Source of the DNA: Streptomyces sp. IMTB 2501
GTDB lineage: Bacteria; Actinomycetota; Actinomycetes; Streptomycetales; Streptomycetaceae
Reading direction: 5' to 3'
Assembly: GCF_001953885.1 (NCBI RefSeq)
Contig: NZ_MQUS01000007.1
Location: 253,104 to 317,103, forward strand
DNA length: 64,000 nucleotides
In this document: positions 42,718 through 52,185 of the stretch, in pieces
How positions within the stretch are numbered: the first letter of the stretch is position 1
Layout of the letters: each line of letters begins with the position of its first letter
Position numbers and translations under genes: made by a program
The notes under the pieces: model-generated
Database searches by the model: none
Told to the model about the DNA's origin: nothing
Seen by the model: the letters and a program-made list of their open reading frames with translations, nothing else

Positions 42718-43836
42718 ATGAAGAAGAGCATTTCCCGGAAGTCCGCCCTGGCGAAGATACTGATCCCGGGTGCCCTGCTCGTCGTGGCGGTGCCGGAGAT
42801 CGCGTACGCCGACACCGCGAACGTCACCGTGACGACGCCCGGACCGACGATGGGACCCGCAACCCCGTTCACCGGTGTCTCGGCCCACGCGGACTGCGGC
42901 CGAGGTCTCGTTTCCGGGGGCGGGGTCGACCAGAACACGGGCAGCGACAGAGCGGGGAACGGCAACCACGTGATGGGCATCGCGCCCAGCCGCGACGGCG
43001 TCAGCGAATACACCGGCTCGACCGGGGTCGTCGGTACCGACGTGACGCACTGGCTCGCGTTCGGCGGAAGTGGGAGCAACTCCAGCCCCGAGTTCTCCAC
43101 CACTCCCTACGCGGTGTGCCTTTCGAGCAACCGGATCAGGCACACCCAGGTGGTCATGAACAAGATCGCCGGACCCTCCGTCGGGCAGACGGCGAAGACC
43201 GTCGTGGCAACCTGTCCGGCCGGCACGGTCCTGCTCGGTGGCGGCGCCCGGACGACCCCCGCCAGCGTCGGCAGCCTCAAGCCGATCGCCGGCTTCCCCT
43301 CCTTCGACGACGCCGCACACGACTTCGGCCAGAAGGCCGCAGGGGACGGAGAGACCAACCCCGACTCCTGGACCGCCGTCGGAGGAATCGGCGGTGGACG
43401 CGACAGCGACAACACGACCTATGCCTACGCGATCTGCAGTGGGAACGACGTCAACGTCCGAGGCATCACCACGACAGTCCACTTCCGCGAGCTGAGCGGC
43501 CCGACCACGGCGGGCACGAGCCAGAGGGCAACGGCCGGCTGCGCCGACGAGGCCGGGGACCGCAGCAACGCGAGGGAGCACCAGGTGTTGGTCAGCGGGG
43601 GCGCCGCCGCCAGCGGAGGCAACGTGACGACGACCGACTTCACCAAGGCAGGGTCGGGCGGAACCCACCTCATCGGCAGTTTCCCCAGTGACTCCGCCGG
43701 CAGCCCGGTCAGTGACGGGACCAGCACGGCCGCCTCGTGGACAGCGGACGTCCACGTCGGGGGGTCGCCCTCACCGAACACCTACTCCGACGTCTGGGCG
43801 CTCTGCCTGAACCTCGATCACGGGCACGAGGAGTGA
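42718..43836 (+). CDS. Secreted Gly/Thr-rich beta protein, intact paralogue
   Basis: A 372-residue protein with a signal peptide (KSISRKSALAKILIPGALLV, cleavage near AYA). It then carries three similar segments, each ending in a cysteine-containing LVSGGG or LLGGGA motif: CGRGLVSGGGVDQNTG, CPAGTVLLGGGARTTP and VLVSGGAAASGGN. The segments probably repeat one beta-sandwich or beta-helix unit. ATG 42718 has AGGA six bases upstream. It lies 135 bases after the frameshifted copy. The protein is likely exported to the cell surface or medium. I recognise no family. Confidence 0.75.
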   Translation: MKKSISRKSALAKILIPGALLVVAVPEIAYADTANVTVTTPGPTMGPATPFTGVSAHADCGRGLVSGGGVDQNTGSDRAGNGNHVMGIAPSRDGVSEYTGSTGVVGTDVTHWLAFGGSGSNSSPEFSTTPYAVCLSSNRIRHTQVVMNKIAGPSVGQTAKTVVATCPAGTVLLGGGARTTPASVGSLKPIAGFPSFDDAAHDFGQKAAGDGETNPDSWTAVGGIGGGRDSDNTTYAYAICSGNDVNVRGITTTVHFRELSGPTTAGTSQRATAGCADEAGDRSNAREHQVLVSGGAAASGGNVTTTDFTKAGSGGTHLIGSFPSDSAGSPVSDGTSTAASWTADVHVGGSPSPNTYSDVWALCLNLDHGHEE

Positions 43837-43874
43837 TCACGGCGGCCATGTGGTGAGGACGGCTGTCCGTCCAT

Positions 43875-43906
43875 CCCGTGCAGGCCGTGTGGACGGTCTG
43901 CACGGG
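43875..43906. terminator. Terminator-like hairpin
   Basis: CCCGTGCAG pairs with CTGCACGGG across a 14-base loop, between the secreted paralogue and the convergent small membrane-protein gene. Confidence 0.6.
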
Positions 43907-43997
43907 ACGGGGAGTTCAGGCGACTCGCGCCACTGACACCGATCCGCATCCGGGCCTTGGCCGGGTTCGGTGTGCGGTGCGCGGTACGCGGCTGGTG

Positions 43998-44396
43998 TCA
44001 GTCGCGCCTGCGACCGAAGGCCCGGCGGACGAGGCGCACCAGGAGCCAGACGATCAGGACTACGACGAGGATCAGGATGATCACGACCACGAGGAGGAAG
44101 ATGCCGAGCTTCTTGAGGAAGCCGCTCTTCTTCTTGGTTTTCGCCCTCATGGTCTGAGCCGCTGCGGCGCGATGGGCGGATGTGGCGTGGCCGAAGTGGG
44201 CGGAGGACGCCGTGCCGGAGCGAGCTGAGAGGGAGCGCTCCGATCCGGTGGCGGCCGTGGCACTGTGGTCAGCGTGCACCGTCTCGCCACGGCTTTGAGC
44301 GGATGCCGGGGTCACTGCCAGCGCGAGCCCGAGCACCAGTGCCGTCAGTACGGCTGCCGCTCGCCCCCTGTGGCGGTGCTGATGCCTGACGTCCAT
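43998..44396 (-). CDS. Small exported protein with C-terminal membrane helix
   Basis: A 132-residue protein. It has a signal-like N-terminus (AAVLTALVLGLALAVTPASA), a Ser/His/Ala-rich exposed stretch (about 35-80) and a basic TKKKSGFLKK. A very hydrophobic helix (LGIFLLVVVIILILVVVLIV) and a basic tail RLVRRAFGRRRD follow. It therefore spans the membrane with its tail inside. ATG 44396 follows GGGGAGGAACGC. It stands alone and no family is evident. The adjacent gene to the right is on the other strand, 110 bases away. Confidence 0.7.
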   Translation of the reverse strand: MDVRHQHRHRGRAAAVLTALVLGLALAVTPASAQSRGETVHADHSATAATGSERSLSARSGTASSAHFGHATSAHRAAAAQTMRAKTKKKSGFLKKLGIFLLVVVIILILVVVLIVWLLVRLVRRAFGRRRD

Positions 44397-44506
44397 GCGT
44401 TCCTCCCCGATGCAGATGCCGATGCGGCTGCTGCCTTGCGCAACCACGCAACTATCATTGCAGCAGACGTTCCTTCTCCATTGTCGAACCCGAACGGGGC
44501 ATCTCC

Positions 44507-45010
44507 ATGCGTTACCTGGTACGCGACCGCATGCTGGCTTTCCACGAGGAGGCCTGGGTCGAGACCGAGCACCGGGAGAAGCTGTTCAAAGTCAACCGCA
44601 GACTGCTGCGGCTGCGTACCACGTTCGACTTCGTCGACTCGCGGGGCGACCATGTCGCCAGCATCGTCAAGAAGGCGTTCACCCTCCACCACACGATCCT
44701 CATCAAGCAGAACGGCGAGGTGGTGGGCCGCATCAGCAAGCGGGCGTTCCGGATCTTCGGGGACCGCTTCAAGGTGAGCCTGCGGGACGGGCGGCGGCTG
44801 CGCATAGCCGGGAACCTCTGGGACCGCGAGTTCGACATCGCCGATGGCGACGGAACCCTGGCACATATCTCACGCCGCTGGTTCAGTATCCGCGACGCCT
44901 ACGCGGTCGACGTGATGAGCGAGCCGGACGCCCTGCTCCTGGTCATCCTGGCGGTGTGTGTGGACCACATCATCGAAGACCGCAAGGGCGAGCGGCTCAC
45001 CAACCTCTGA
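44507..45010 (+). CDS. LURP-one-related / YxjI-type protein
   Basis: A 167-residue cytoplasmic protein resembling the LOR (tubby-like, scramblase-related) domain: FHEEAWVETEHREKLFKVNRRL at the front (in two stretches), TLHHTILIKQNGEVVGRISK near 59-78 and KGERLTNL at the end. LOR/YxjI proteins are small beta-barrels with a central helix and are thought to contact membrane lipids or phosphoinositides; no enzymatic activity is known. ATG 44507 follows GGGG by about seven bases. A hairpin separates it from the downstream membrane hydrolase gene, 62 bases away. Confidence 0.85.
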   Translation: MRYLVRDRMLAFHEEAWVETEHREKLFKVNRRLLRLRTTFDFVDSRGDHVASIVKKAFTLHHTILIKQNGEVVGRISKRAFRIFGDRFKVSLRDGRRLRIAGNLWDREFDIADGDGTLAHISRRWFSIRDAYAVDVMSEPDALLLVILAVCVDHIIEDRKGERLTNL

Positions 45011-45027
45011 CGTACGGACACATCGGC

Positions 45028-45048
45028 GCGCCACCCCCTCGGTGGCGC
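45028..45048. terminator. Short spacer hairpin between the LOR and hydrolase genes
   Basis: GCGCCACC pairs with GGTGGCGC around a five-base loop. It is weak and may be an intra-operon element rather than a terminator. Confidence 0.35.
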
Positions 45049-45072
45049 CGGACGGGGGAGAACAACCTCACC

Positions 45073-45774
45073 ATGATGGGCCATTCGCACGCGGTCAGCG
45101 GGGCGCTCCTGTTCGCGGGCAGTGCACCGTTCCTGCCACCCATGCTGCTGCACACGCATCTGGCGCCCCGGGACGTGCTCATGGGCACGGTGCTGTGCGC
45201 GGGCGCTGCCCTGCTGCCCGACCTGGACCACCATGACGGAACCATCGCGCACTTCCTCGGCCCGGTCTCCCGGCTGTTGTGCCGGTCCGTCGCCTGGATC
45301 TCCGGCGGCCACCGCCATGCCACCCACTCGCTGTTCTTTGTCGCCCTGATGACGGTGGGCAGCTGGGCCGGCATCACGTACCTGGGCAGGCCGTTCACCC
45401 TCGGTACGAGCTTCTTCCTGCTGGCGCTGGCGTTGCGCGCGCTCAACCTCTGCCCGCCCGGGCACGGTTTCCACGCATGGGGCACCATCGTGGGTCTGGC
45501 CGGACTCGGCACCGCGGCCATCGCCAAGTTCATCCCCTCCGCTCCGGGTTGGCTTCCCTACGCGATCGGCCTGGGCTGCCTGGCCCACCTGCTGGGTGAC
45601 TCCATCACCAAGCAAGGTGCTCCGTGGCTGTGGCCGCGGAAGACCCGGTACGAGGTTGTGCTGATCAAGAAGAGCGGAAACAAGCTGGAGACCGAGATCC
45701 TCACTCCGCTGATGGGGGCCGGGACCATCGTCCTGCTCTGGCTGACGGTCCTGGCACCGCATCCCCTACGCTGA
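45073..45774 (+). CDS. YdjM/DUF457-type membrane-bound metal-dependent hydrolase
   Basis: A 233-residue protein with about six helices and the family metal motifs HSHAVSGALLF at the start, ALLPDLDHHDGTIAHFLG near 45-63 and GGHRHATHSLFF near 76-87. LAHLLGDSITKQGAPWLWP near 172-190 completes the set. The histidines and aspartates form a metal site in the membrane resembling LexA-regulated YdjM. The physiological substrate is unknown. ATG 45073 is the start, with GGGGGAG about 13 bases upstream. It probably shares a transcript with the LOR gene. Confidence 0.86.
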   Translation: MMGHSHAVSGALLFAGSAPFLPPMLLHTHLAPRDVLMGTVLCAGAALLPDLDHHDGTIAHFLGPVSRLLCRSVAWISGGHRHATHSLFFVALMTVGSWAGITYLGRPFTLGTSFFLLALALRALNLCPPGHGFHAWGTIVGLAGLGTAAIAKFIPSAPGWLPYAIGLGCLAHLLGDSITKQGAPWLWPRKTRYEVVLIKKSGNKLETEILTPLMGAGTIVLLWLTVLAPHPLR

Positions 45775-45952
45775 CGCCGAGCGTCAGCAGGAGGAGCCAG
45801 GCGACGAGGAGACCCACTGGACCAACCGGGCGGTGCATCGTGGTGTTCGACGCCGGCCTGGCGAACTGGAGGCCGCCTCGTCCCCTGGCTGTGCGGCTTG
45901 ACGAACGGTCGGAAAAATGCGTGACTCATGGACTGCCGGAGGTTGGAGGACC

Positions 45953-47353
45953 ATGACGGCGACGGTCCCGGGCGTCGAGGCGCCGGTCGTGGCAGGGACG
46001 CCCCTGCTCGGTTCGATGAGTGACCTGCTGAACGATCCGCTCGCGGCGTATCTGCGGGCGCGGCGTGAACACGGCGACGTAGTGCGGTTCCGTGCCGGGC
46101 CGCCCGGTCTGCGCGCGGACCTCTACGTGGTGTTCTCGGCCGAGGGCGCCCAGCAGGTCCTGGCGACGCGGGCGGCCAATTTCCGCAAGGACAACGTCTT
46201 CTACGAGGAAGTGCGGCAGTCCGTCGGCAACGGCTTGCTCACCAGCCAGGACGCCGCCTATCTCCGCCAACGCCGCCTCGTCCAGCCGCTGTTCACTCCC
46301 CGTCGCGTGAACGGCTATGCGCGGCAGGTGACGGACGAGGCGGCGGCGCTGACGGACGCCTGGAGTGCGGCTGGGAGCGGGAGTGTCGAACTGGTCGGTG
46401 AGATGCACCGGTTCGCGCTGCGGGTGGTCGGCCGGATCCTGTTCGGGGAGGACATGGAGACGGCGCTGACGGTGATCGAGCGGACGCTGCCCCCGCTCCA
46501 GGAGTACTCGCTGAAGAGGGGCTTCTCACCGGTGCGGACCCCGCGCAGCTGGCCGACGCCCGCCAACCGCCGTGCCGCCCGCCTTCAGGAGGAGTTGTTC
46601 GCGCTCTGCGACGGTATCGTCGGGCGACGCCGGGGGGACGAGGCCGCGGAGGATCTCGTCACCCTCCTCGTCCGCGCCGAGAACGCCGAGGACGGCAGCC
46701 TCGACGCCGCCGAACTCCGCGAACAGGTCCTGATCTTCCTGCTCGCCGGTCACGATACGACGGCCACGGCACTCGCCTTCGCCCTGCACCTCCTCGCCCG
46801 GCACCCGGAGCAGCAGCGAAGGGTGCGGGAGGAGGTGGACGACGTGCTCGGCGGCCCCGACGGGCGGGCGCCCACCGCGGCGGACATGGAGGTGCTGCCG
46901 TATCTGACGATGGTGCTGAAGGAGGCGATGCGGCTGTATCCGTCCGCGCCCGTGATCGGCCGCCGCGCGGTCGCCGAAACGGAGATCGACGGTGTGCGCA
47001 TACCGGCCGGTGCCGATCTCCTGGTCAGCCCGTGGGTCACCCACCGCCACCCCGACTACTGGCCGGACCCGGACCGCTTCGACCCCGAGCGGTTCGCCCC
47101 CGAGGCGGAGGCGAACCGCCCGCGCTACGCCTGGTTCCCGTTCGGCGGCGGGCCGCGTGCCTGCATCGGTCAGCACCTGTCGTTGCTGGAGTCCGTGCTG
47201 GGGCTCGCCGTGCTGATCCAGGCGTACGAGTTCGAGGCCGCCGACCAGGACGAGGTACCGCTCGGCGCGGGCATCACCCTGCTCGCCAAGGGGCCGGCGC
47301 GATGCCGGATCAGGCGCCGTACGGCATCGCGATCACCGCGCAACTCGCCGTGA
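45953..47353 (+). CDS. Cytochrome P450
   Basis: A 466-residue P450 with an I-helix LAGHDTTATAL (about 264-274), the ExxR pair EAMR (Glu324, Arg327), and the heme loop FGGGPRACIG (Cys404). The length and SPWVTHRHPDYWPDPDRFDP pattern resemble the CYP102/CYP110-like or eukaryote-type group rather than the shorter CYP105 type. There is no membrane helix at the N-terminus. ATG 45953 follows GGAGG by three bases. It is convergent with the indigoidine synthetase gene, with the stops seven bases apart. No ferredoxin is adjacent. It may act on a fatty-acid or terpene substrate; a role on the NRPS product is only a guess. Confidence 0.93.
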   Translation: MTATVPGVEAPVVAGTPLLGSMSDLLNDPLAAYLRARREHGDVVRFRAGPPGLRADLYVVFSAEGAQQVLATRAANFRKDNVFYEEVRQSVGNGLLTSQDAAYLRQRRLVQPLFTPRRVNGYARQVTDEAAALTDAWSAAGSGSVELVGEMHRFALRVVGRILFGEDMETALTVIERTLPPLQEYSLKRGFSPVRTPRSWPTPANRRAARLQEELFALCDGIVGRRRGDEAAEDLVTLLVRAENAEDGSLDAAELREQVLIFLLAGHDTTATALAFALHLLARHPEQQRRVREEVDDVLGGPDGRAPTAADMEVLPYLTMVLKEAMRLYPSAPVIGRRAVAETEIDGVRIPAGADLLVSPWVTHRHPDYWPDPDRFDPERFAPEAEANRPRYAWFPFGGGPRACIGQHLSLLESVLGLAVLIQAYEFEAADQDEVPLGAGITLLAKGPARCRIRRRTASRSPRNSP

Positions 47354-47360
47354 TCACCTC

Positions 47361-50300
47361 CTACTTGGTGAGGTGCCCCATCGCCGTGCGCGTCGCTCTG
47401 AGCAGTTCCGGCAGGCCGTGGGGCTTCAGGACGCTGTAGTGGTCGCCCTTCAGGTGGACGACGGTGGGCGGCAGGGCCGAGTACGCGGCGTGGGACTCGA
47501 TGAAGGAGTAGTCGTCTCCCTGGGCCTTGAAGAGGGTGACGGGTGCCTCCACCGTGCGTTCGGTCAGTTCGCGGAAGGTGTAGTCGAACTCGTAGGTGGT
47601 GGCGACGATGCGGGTGATGCGGCGGATCGTGTCCTGGTCCAGGGACGGCAGCAGATCGTGGACGCAGGCGACGAAGCTGTCCTCGTCGTGGGCCTGGGCC
47701 AGGCAGGCGGCCAGGGCCGGGCCGTGGATCGTGCCGGTGAAGACGGAGAAGAGGATCGTGACGTACGCCGGGTTGTCGTACGACGCCTCCCGGCCGTGGG
47801 CGTGGCCGTCGTCCTGGTGGACCTTCGGGTTGCCGGGGCAGATCAGGAACAGGTGCTCGGCCTTCTCCCCGGCCTGTTCCAGCTGCCAGGCCGTCTCGAA
47901 GGCGACCCGGGCGCCGAAGGAGTAGCCCCACAGGGTGTAGGGGCCGCTCGGCTGGATGCGGCGGATCTCGGCGAGGTCCGCGGCGGCCATCTCGCGGATG
48001 GTGTCGTACGGGTTCTCTCCGGCGTTGATGCCGTGTGCCTGGATGCCGTAGAACGGGCGGTCCAGGGCGGCCTCCTGGCCCAGCAGGCGCAGGTTCATCG
48101 GGTAACCGCCGAGGCCCGGCCAGCAGAAGACCGGGGCGAAGCCGCCTTCCGTGGCCAGGGGGATCATCCGGGAGACCGGGGTCCTCGCGTCGTCGTCGAC
48201 GCGGGCGGCCAGGTCGCGCAGCTTCGGCGTCTCGAAGAGGACCTGGAGCGGGAGCCGGGTGCCGAAGTGCTTGTTGATCCGGTTGACCAGGGCCACGGCG
48301 ATCAGCGAGTTGCCGCCGCAGGCGAAGAACTCGTCCTCGCTGGAGACGTCCTCGTACTTCAGCGTCGCGCCCCAGACGTCCGCCAGCCACTGCCCGGTCG
48401 GCGTCGCCGGTGCCACGTACACGCCGGGCTGCCGGGCGGCGGCCACCTCGGGGGAGGCGGCCAGGGCCTTGGCGTCGACCTTGCCGTTGGCCGTCAGCGG
48501 CAGTGCGTCGAGGACGAGGACCCGGTTCGGGAGCATGAAGTCGGGCAGGAAGCGGGCCAGTTCGTCGCGGATCATCTCCGCGGGCCCCTTGGTGTGCACC
48601 GCGTCCTCGTACATGTCCTCGCCGGCGATCTGCTGGTCGCTGACCCGGCCACCGAGGAAGAAGTACGACGGGCCGCTGCGGATACCGGCCGAGCCGAGGA
48701 TGTCGTCGAGGCGGCGGGCGGAGGGCAGCGGGTGCCCGGACTTGGACGAGTAGCCGGAGGACATGAAGCCGAAGCCCGGCGTGCGCTGCAGGTGGTGCAG
48801 ACGGGTGCCGAGAGCGATGTACTCCAGCCAGGGCTCGGCGGCCCGGCTGATGGCGCTGATGGCGAAGCTCGCGCGGGCGTACACGCCCTGGTTGATGGCG
48901 ATGACGTGCCGGGCCTCGATCAGCTGGTCGCCGATGCGCTCCAGCGCCCCGTCGCGGTAGCGGTACTGGCCGCCGGGCAGGCCCTCGACTCGGCCCGGGT
49001 GCGCCTGGACGTACAGTTCGGTGGGGTCCTGGCGGGGCCGGCCGTCGTTCGCGGTGATCTCGAAGGTGCCGAGGTAGTGGTCCTCCTCGGCGACGTCCAG
49101 GACGTCCTTGACCGGCGGGAAGTGGCCGAGCGGGGCGATGGTCAGACCGTGGTCGGGCAGCACCTGTTCGAACACGCCCACCATGTGGCCGGTCTCGAAT
49201 TCCAGCACTTCCTCGATATTGGTCCGGTAGACGGGTTCGATCGCCCGCCGTTTGCCGAGGAAGTGCACCAGCAGCCCGCCGTCGGGGCAGCGGCCGGTGC
49301 CGTCTCCGACGCGGACCAGGCCGTGGTCGACCGGGTGGTAGTAGTACACGCCGGGCACGAGACTCGCGACGCCGCCGGACTCGACGTACAGCTGGGTGGC
49401 GTACAGGGCGCCCGGTGAGGCGTAGGAGTACTTCGGCAGCAGCCGTTCCTCGCTGTGGAACTGGCCGAACCAGCGCAGGATCCGGCCCAGTTCGGCCGGG
49501 GTCAGCTCGCTCAGCGGCCGGGAGTGCGCCGGGAGGGGGCGCGGTGCGAGCACGGCGAGGAGGTCCTCGCGGGTGACCGGGCCGCCGTCGTAGAAGCGGT
49601 ACGTCTTGCGGGCGAAGGTCTCCCGGCGCTGCTCGGGGGTCTCCGCACGGCCCGGCAGTGCGATGGCCGGGCGGCCCGCGAGTTCCGTCGGCTCGCGCAG
49701 GCCCGGGTTGGACAGCTGTGCCCTGACCTGGAGTTTGGACGCCTTGGACTGGTGGTGGGCGCCGTGCGAGCCCTGGTCCATGACGGCTGCCGTACGGGGG
49801 TTCAGCTCGACGCACGCGACCAGCGCCGGATGGCCGGTGCGCACATCGTCGGTGACGATCGCGGCGGCGCGGCGCACCCAGGTGTGCTCCTCGATGCGCG
49901 AGGCCACCTCCTCCAGCTCCACGCGATAGCCGCGCAGCTTGACCTGGTTGTCGGCGCGGCCCGCGAACTGCAGGGTGCCGTCGGGGTTCCACAGGCACAC
50001 GTCACCCGTGCGGTACAGGCGCCCGCCCGGCTCGAACGGCGAGGCGACGAAGCGTTCCAGGGTCTGCTCCGGGTGGCCGAGATAGCCGCGGGCCAGCTGG
50101 GCGCCGCCCAGATACAGCTCGCCGGCCACGCCGGTGGCGACCGGTGCCAGGTTCTCGTCCAGGACGTACGCGGAGATGTCGTCGACGGGCACGCCGATGG
50201 GTACGGTGCAGGAGGTGCCGCCGTCGACGGCCGCGGGGTCGACCTCGTGGAAGGTGGCGTTGACGGTGGCCTCGGTCGGCCCGTAGAGGTTGACCAGGGA

Positions 50301-51200
50301 CGCGCCCGGCAGCTCGTGGAAGAAGTCGCGGGCCAGTTTGTGGGTGAGCGCCTCACCGCCGGAGAACACGCGTCGCAGTGAGGTGCAGGAGGCGAACCCC
50401 TCCGTGTCCAGGAGGGCCTGGAGCAGCGTCGGCACGCACTGCAGGTGGGTGACGCCGTGGGTGCGTACGGCCTCGACGACGGCCTGCGGGTCGCGGTGGA
50501 CGCCCGGGGTGCCCATGACGACGCGGGTGCCGGCGGCCGGGGCGAGGATCTCCCACTGGGCGGCGTCGAAACTCATGGGCGTCTTCTGCAGGATGGTGAC
50601 CTGCGGTCCGAGATAACCGCGGGAGGTCAGCCAGCGGATCTGGCTTTCGATGGCCCGGTTCTCGATCCCCACGCCCTTGGGCCGGCCGGTGCTGCCCGAG
50701 GTGTAGATGACGTACGCCAGATGGCCGGGCTGCCGTCCGGGTACGCAGACGCGGTCGCCCGGGCCCGGCGTCGCCTCCGCCGGTGTGAGCACCAGGACGT
50801 CCCTCGGCGCGAGGGCGGCCAGACGCTCGCGCAGGTGTTCCTGCGTCACGATGACGGGCGCTCCGGAGTCCTCGATCATGTAGCGCAGCCGGTCCTCGGG
50901 GTAGTCCGGGGACAGCGGCAGATAGGCGGCGCCCGCGCCGAGGATGCCCCACACCCCGGTCATCAGGTCCAGGGACGGCTCGGTGAACAGACCGACGCAG
51001 GTGTCGGGGCCGACGCCGAGCCGGGCGAGACGGGCACCGAGGTCCCGGCTCTGCCGGACGAGTTGACGGTAGCTGAGCCGTTGATCGCGGAAGGTGACCG
51101 CCGTGGCCTCCGGACGCAGCGCGGCCTGACGGGCCACCAGGCCGGGCAGGCACAGGCTCGTGAGGGGTGTGCCGGATATCAGTGCGCTCGCAGTCTTCAT
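47361..51200 (-). CDS. indC: Indigoidine synthetase-type NRPS (A-Ox-T-TE)
   Basis: A 1279-residue single-module NRPS with the same layout and length as IndC/BpsA. The adenylation domain has YVIYTSGSTGRPKGV near 160 and A5-A8 motifs LYGPTEATVN, YRTGDVC and LRGYRVELEEV. It is interrupted after VACVELNPRTAAVMDQG by a SagB/nitroreductase-like oxidase domain (about 500-890), then completed by the A10 lysine in LPLTANGKV. The thiolation domain is FFACGGNSL (Ser965), and the thioesterase has GYSFG (Ser1094). These enzymes activate two L-glutamines, cyclise and oxidise them, and couple them into the blue pigment indigoidine. ATG 51200 has GGGGAC seven bases upstream. A phosphopantetheinyl transferase must be supplied elsewhere. 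Confidence 0.93.
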   Translation of the reverse strand: MKTASALISGTPLTSLCLPGLVARQAALRPEATAVTFRDQRLSYRQLVRQSRDLGARLARLGVGPDTCVGLFTEPSLDLMTGVWGILGAGAAYLPLSPDYPEDRLRYMIEDSGAPVIVTQEHLRERLAALAPRDVLVLTPAEATPGPGDRVCVPGRQPGHLAYVIYTSGSTGRPKGVGIENRAIESQIRWLTSRGYLGPQVTILQKTPMSFDAAQWEILAPAAGTRVVMGTPGVHRDPQAVVEAVRTHGVTHLQCVPTLLQALLDTEGFASCTSLRRVFSGGEALTHKLARDFFHELPGASLVNLYGPTEATVNATFHEVDPAAVDGGTSCTVPIGVPVDDISAYVLDENLAPVATGVAGELYLGGAQLARGYLGHPEQTLERFVASPFEPGGRLYRTGDVCLWNPDGTLQFAGRADNQVKLRGYRVELEEVASRIEEHTWVRRAAAIVTDDVRTGHPALVACVELNPRTAAVMDQGSHGAHHQSKASKLQVRAQLSNPGLREPTELAGRPAIALPGRAETPEQRRETFARKTYRFYDGGPVTREDLLAVLAPRPLPAHSRPLSELTPAELGRILRWFGQFHSEERLLPKYSYASPGALYATQLYVESGGVASLVPGVYYYHPVDHGLVRVGDGTGRCPDGGLLVHFLGKRRAIEPVYRTNIEEVLEFETGHMVGVFEQVLPDHGLTIAPLGHFPPVKDVLDVAEEDHYLGTFEITANDGRPRQDPTELYVQAHPGRVEGLPGGQYRYRDGALERIGDQLIEARHVIAINQGVYARASFAISAISRAAEPWLEYIALGTRLHHLQRTPGFGFMSSGYSSKSGHPLPSARRLDDILGSAGIRSGPSYFFLGGRVSDQQIAGEDMYEDAVHTKGPAEMIRDELARFLPDFMLPNRVLVLDALPLTANGKVDAKALAASPEVAAARQPGVYVAPATPTGQWLADVWGATLKYEDVSSEDEFFACGGNSLIAVALVNRINKHFGTRLPLQVLFETPKLRDLAARVDDDARTPVSRMIPLATEGGFAPVFCWPGLGGYPMNLRLLGQEAALDRPFYGIQAHGINAGENPYDTIREMAAADLAEIRRIQPSGPYTLWGYSFGARVAFETAWQLEQAGEKAEHLFLICPGNPKVHQDDGHAHGREASYDNPAYVTILFSVFTGTIHGPALAACLAQAHDEDSFVACVHDLLPSLDQDTIRRITRIVATTYEFDYTFRELTERTVEAPVTLFKAQGDDYSFIESHAAYSALPPTVVHLKGDHYSVLKPHGLPELLRATRTAMGHLTK

Positions 51201-51425
51201 CGCATCGTCCCCGCGTGGTTGTGGTCGATGGGTGGCGACGGCCGGCGTGCGACGGGGGCTTCTGAAGACGTCCCGAGCCGGTACGGGCCCGGCACGGGAC
51301 GTTCGCGGGAGGTGTTCGGGAATGGCGGTCGACAGGATCGGGCCCCGTCGCAACGGACCCGCTCGCCCGCGCATGCGAGGAGCGGGAACCGCGAAACCCG
51401 TGACACCTGTGAAGGGCCAGCCACC
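51201..51425. promoter_or_regulatory. Divergent intergenic region of indC and the reductase remnant
   Basis: These 225 bases contain no gene. The promoters of indC and of the former flavin reductase gene must lie here. I see no clear operator. Confidence 0.4.
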
Positions 51426-51900
51426 GTGACAAAGATTGTCCTCGTCCCCGGAAACATCCGTCGGGACTCGCTCAACGCCTCCGTTCTTGCCACCGTGCGC
51501 CGGCTGCTGGCCGAGCGGGCGGACGGGGACGAGTACGAAATCGACACCCTGTCGGTGGGGCGACTCCCACTGTACGACCGGGACGTCGAACGGGCATGTG
51601 GAACCTACGCGGTGCACGCCGGCCAGGGAACTGGTACGGGACGCGGACGCACTCCTCGTCAGCACACCCTCGTACGACGGCGAGATGCCGGGCGTCCGCA
51701 GGAACGCCCTGGACCGGCTCTCGCGTCCGGCGAGAGACCTGCCCGGAGCGCACGGCGCGGGGGCAGCCGTACCGACCGACCCGCTGCGGTGCCCAAGTCG
51801 TGGACCATGGGCCGGTCGCGGTCGGCAGCGTCGCCCATCTGCGCACCGAGAGCGGCGACTTCACCGATCCGATGGCGCCCTGGGCCGGCTGGAGGCCTGG
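51426..51900 (+). pseudogene. NADPH-dependent FMN reductase, multiply frameshifted
   Basis: From GTG 51426 the frame reads TKIVLVPGNIRRDSLNASVL and IDTLSVGRLPLYDRDVE, the start of a flavodoxin-fold NAD(P)H-FMN reductase. The frame is then lost: RELVRDADALLVSTPSYDGE and MPGVRRNALDRLSRPA continue in a second frame and GAQVVDHGPVAVGSVAHLRT in a third. At least two indels are needed. The same type of reductase often lies beside oxidising pathways. Its decay leaves the divergent indC without an adjacent reductase. The region 51900-52185 carries no intact gene; a few fragments (for example VVATTPVGGKDHTSIT) are possible remnants. Confidence 0.8.
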
Positions 51901-52185
51901 ACGGCGGGGAGTGGGCGGAGACGTACTGCCACCACCGTCGAGTTGACGGCTGCCGATACGGTTGTCATGGCGCACGGACGGCTCTGCTCCGCCGCAGGCG
52001 ATCCGTTCGGCGCCGTGAACCCCTGCGGGACCACCGGCTCCGTTGATGACGGGTGTGGTCGTTGCCACCACCCCCGTGGGCGGCAAGGACCACACCTCGA
52101 TCACCGAAAGGTGAAACTATCCCCTTTTAGTGATCTGATCAAGTGGCTAGAGTGGCCTCGCCCGCCAATCTGATGGAGAACCTGC

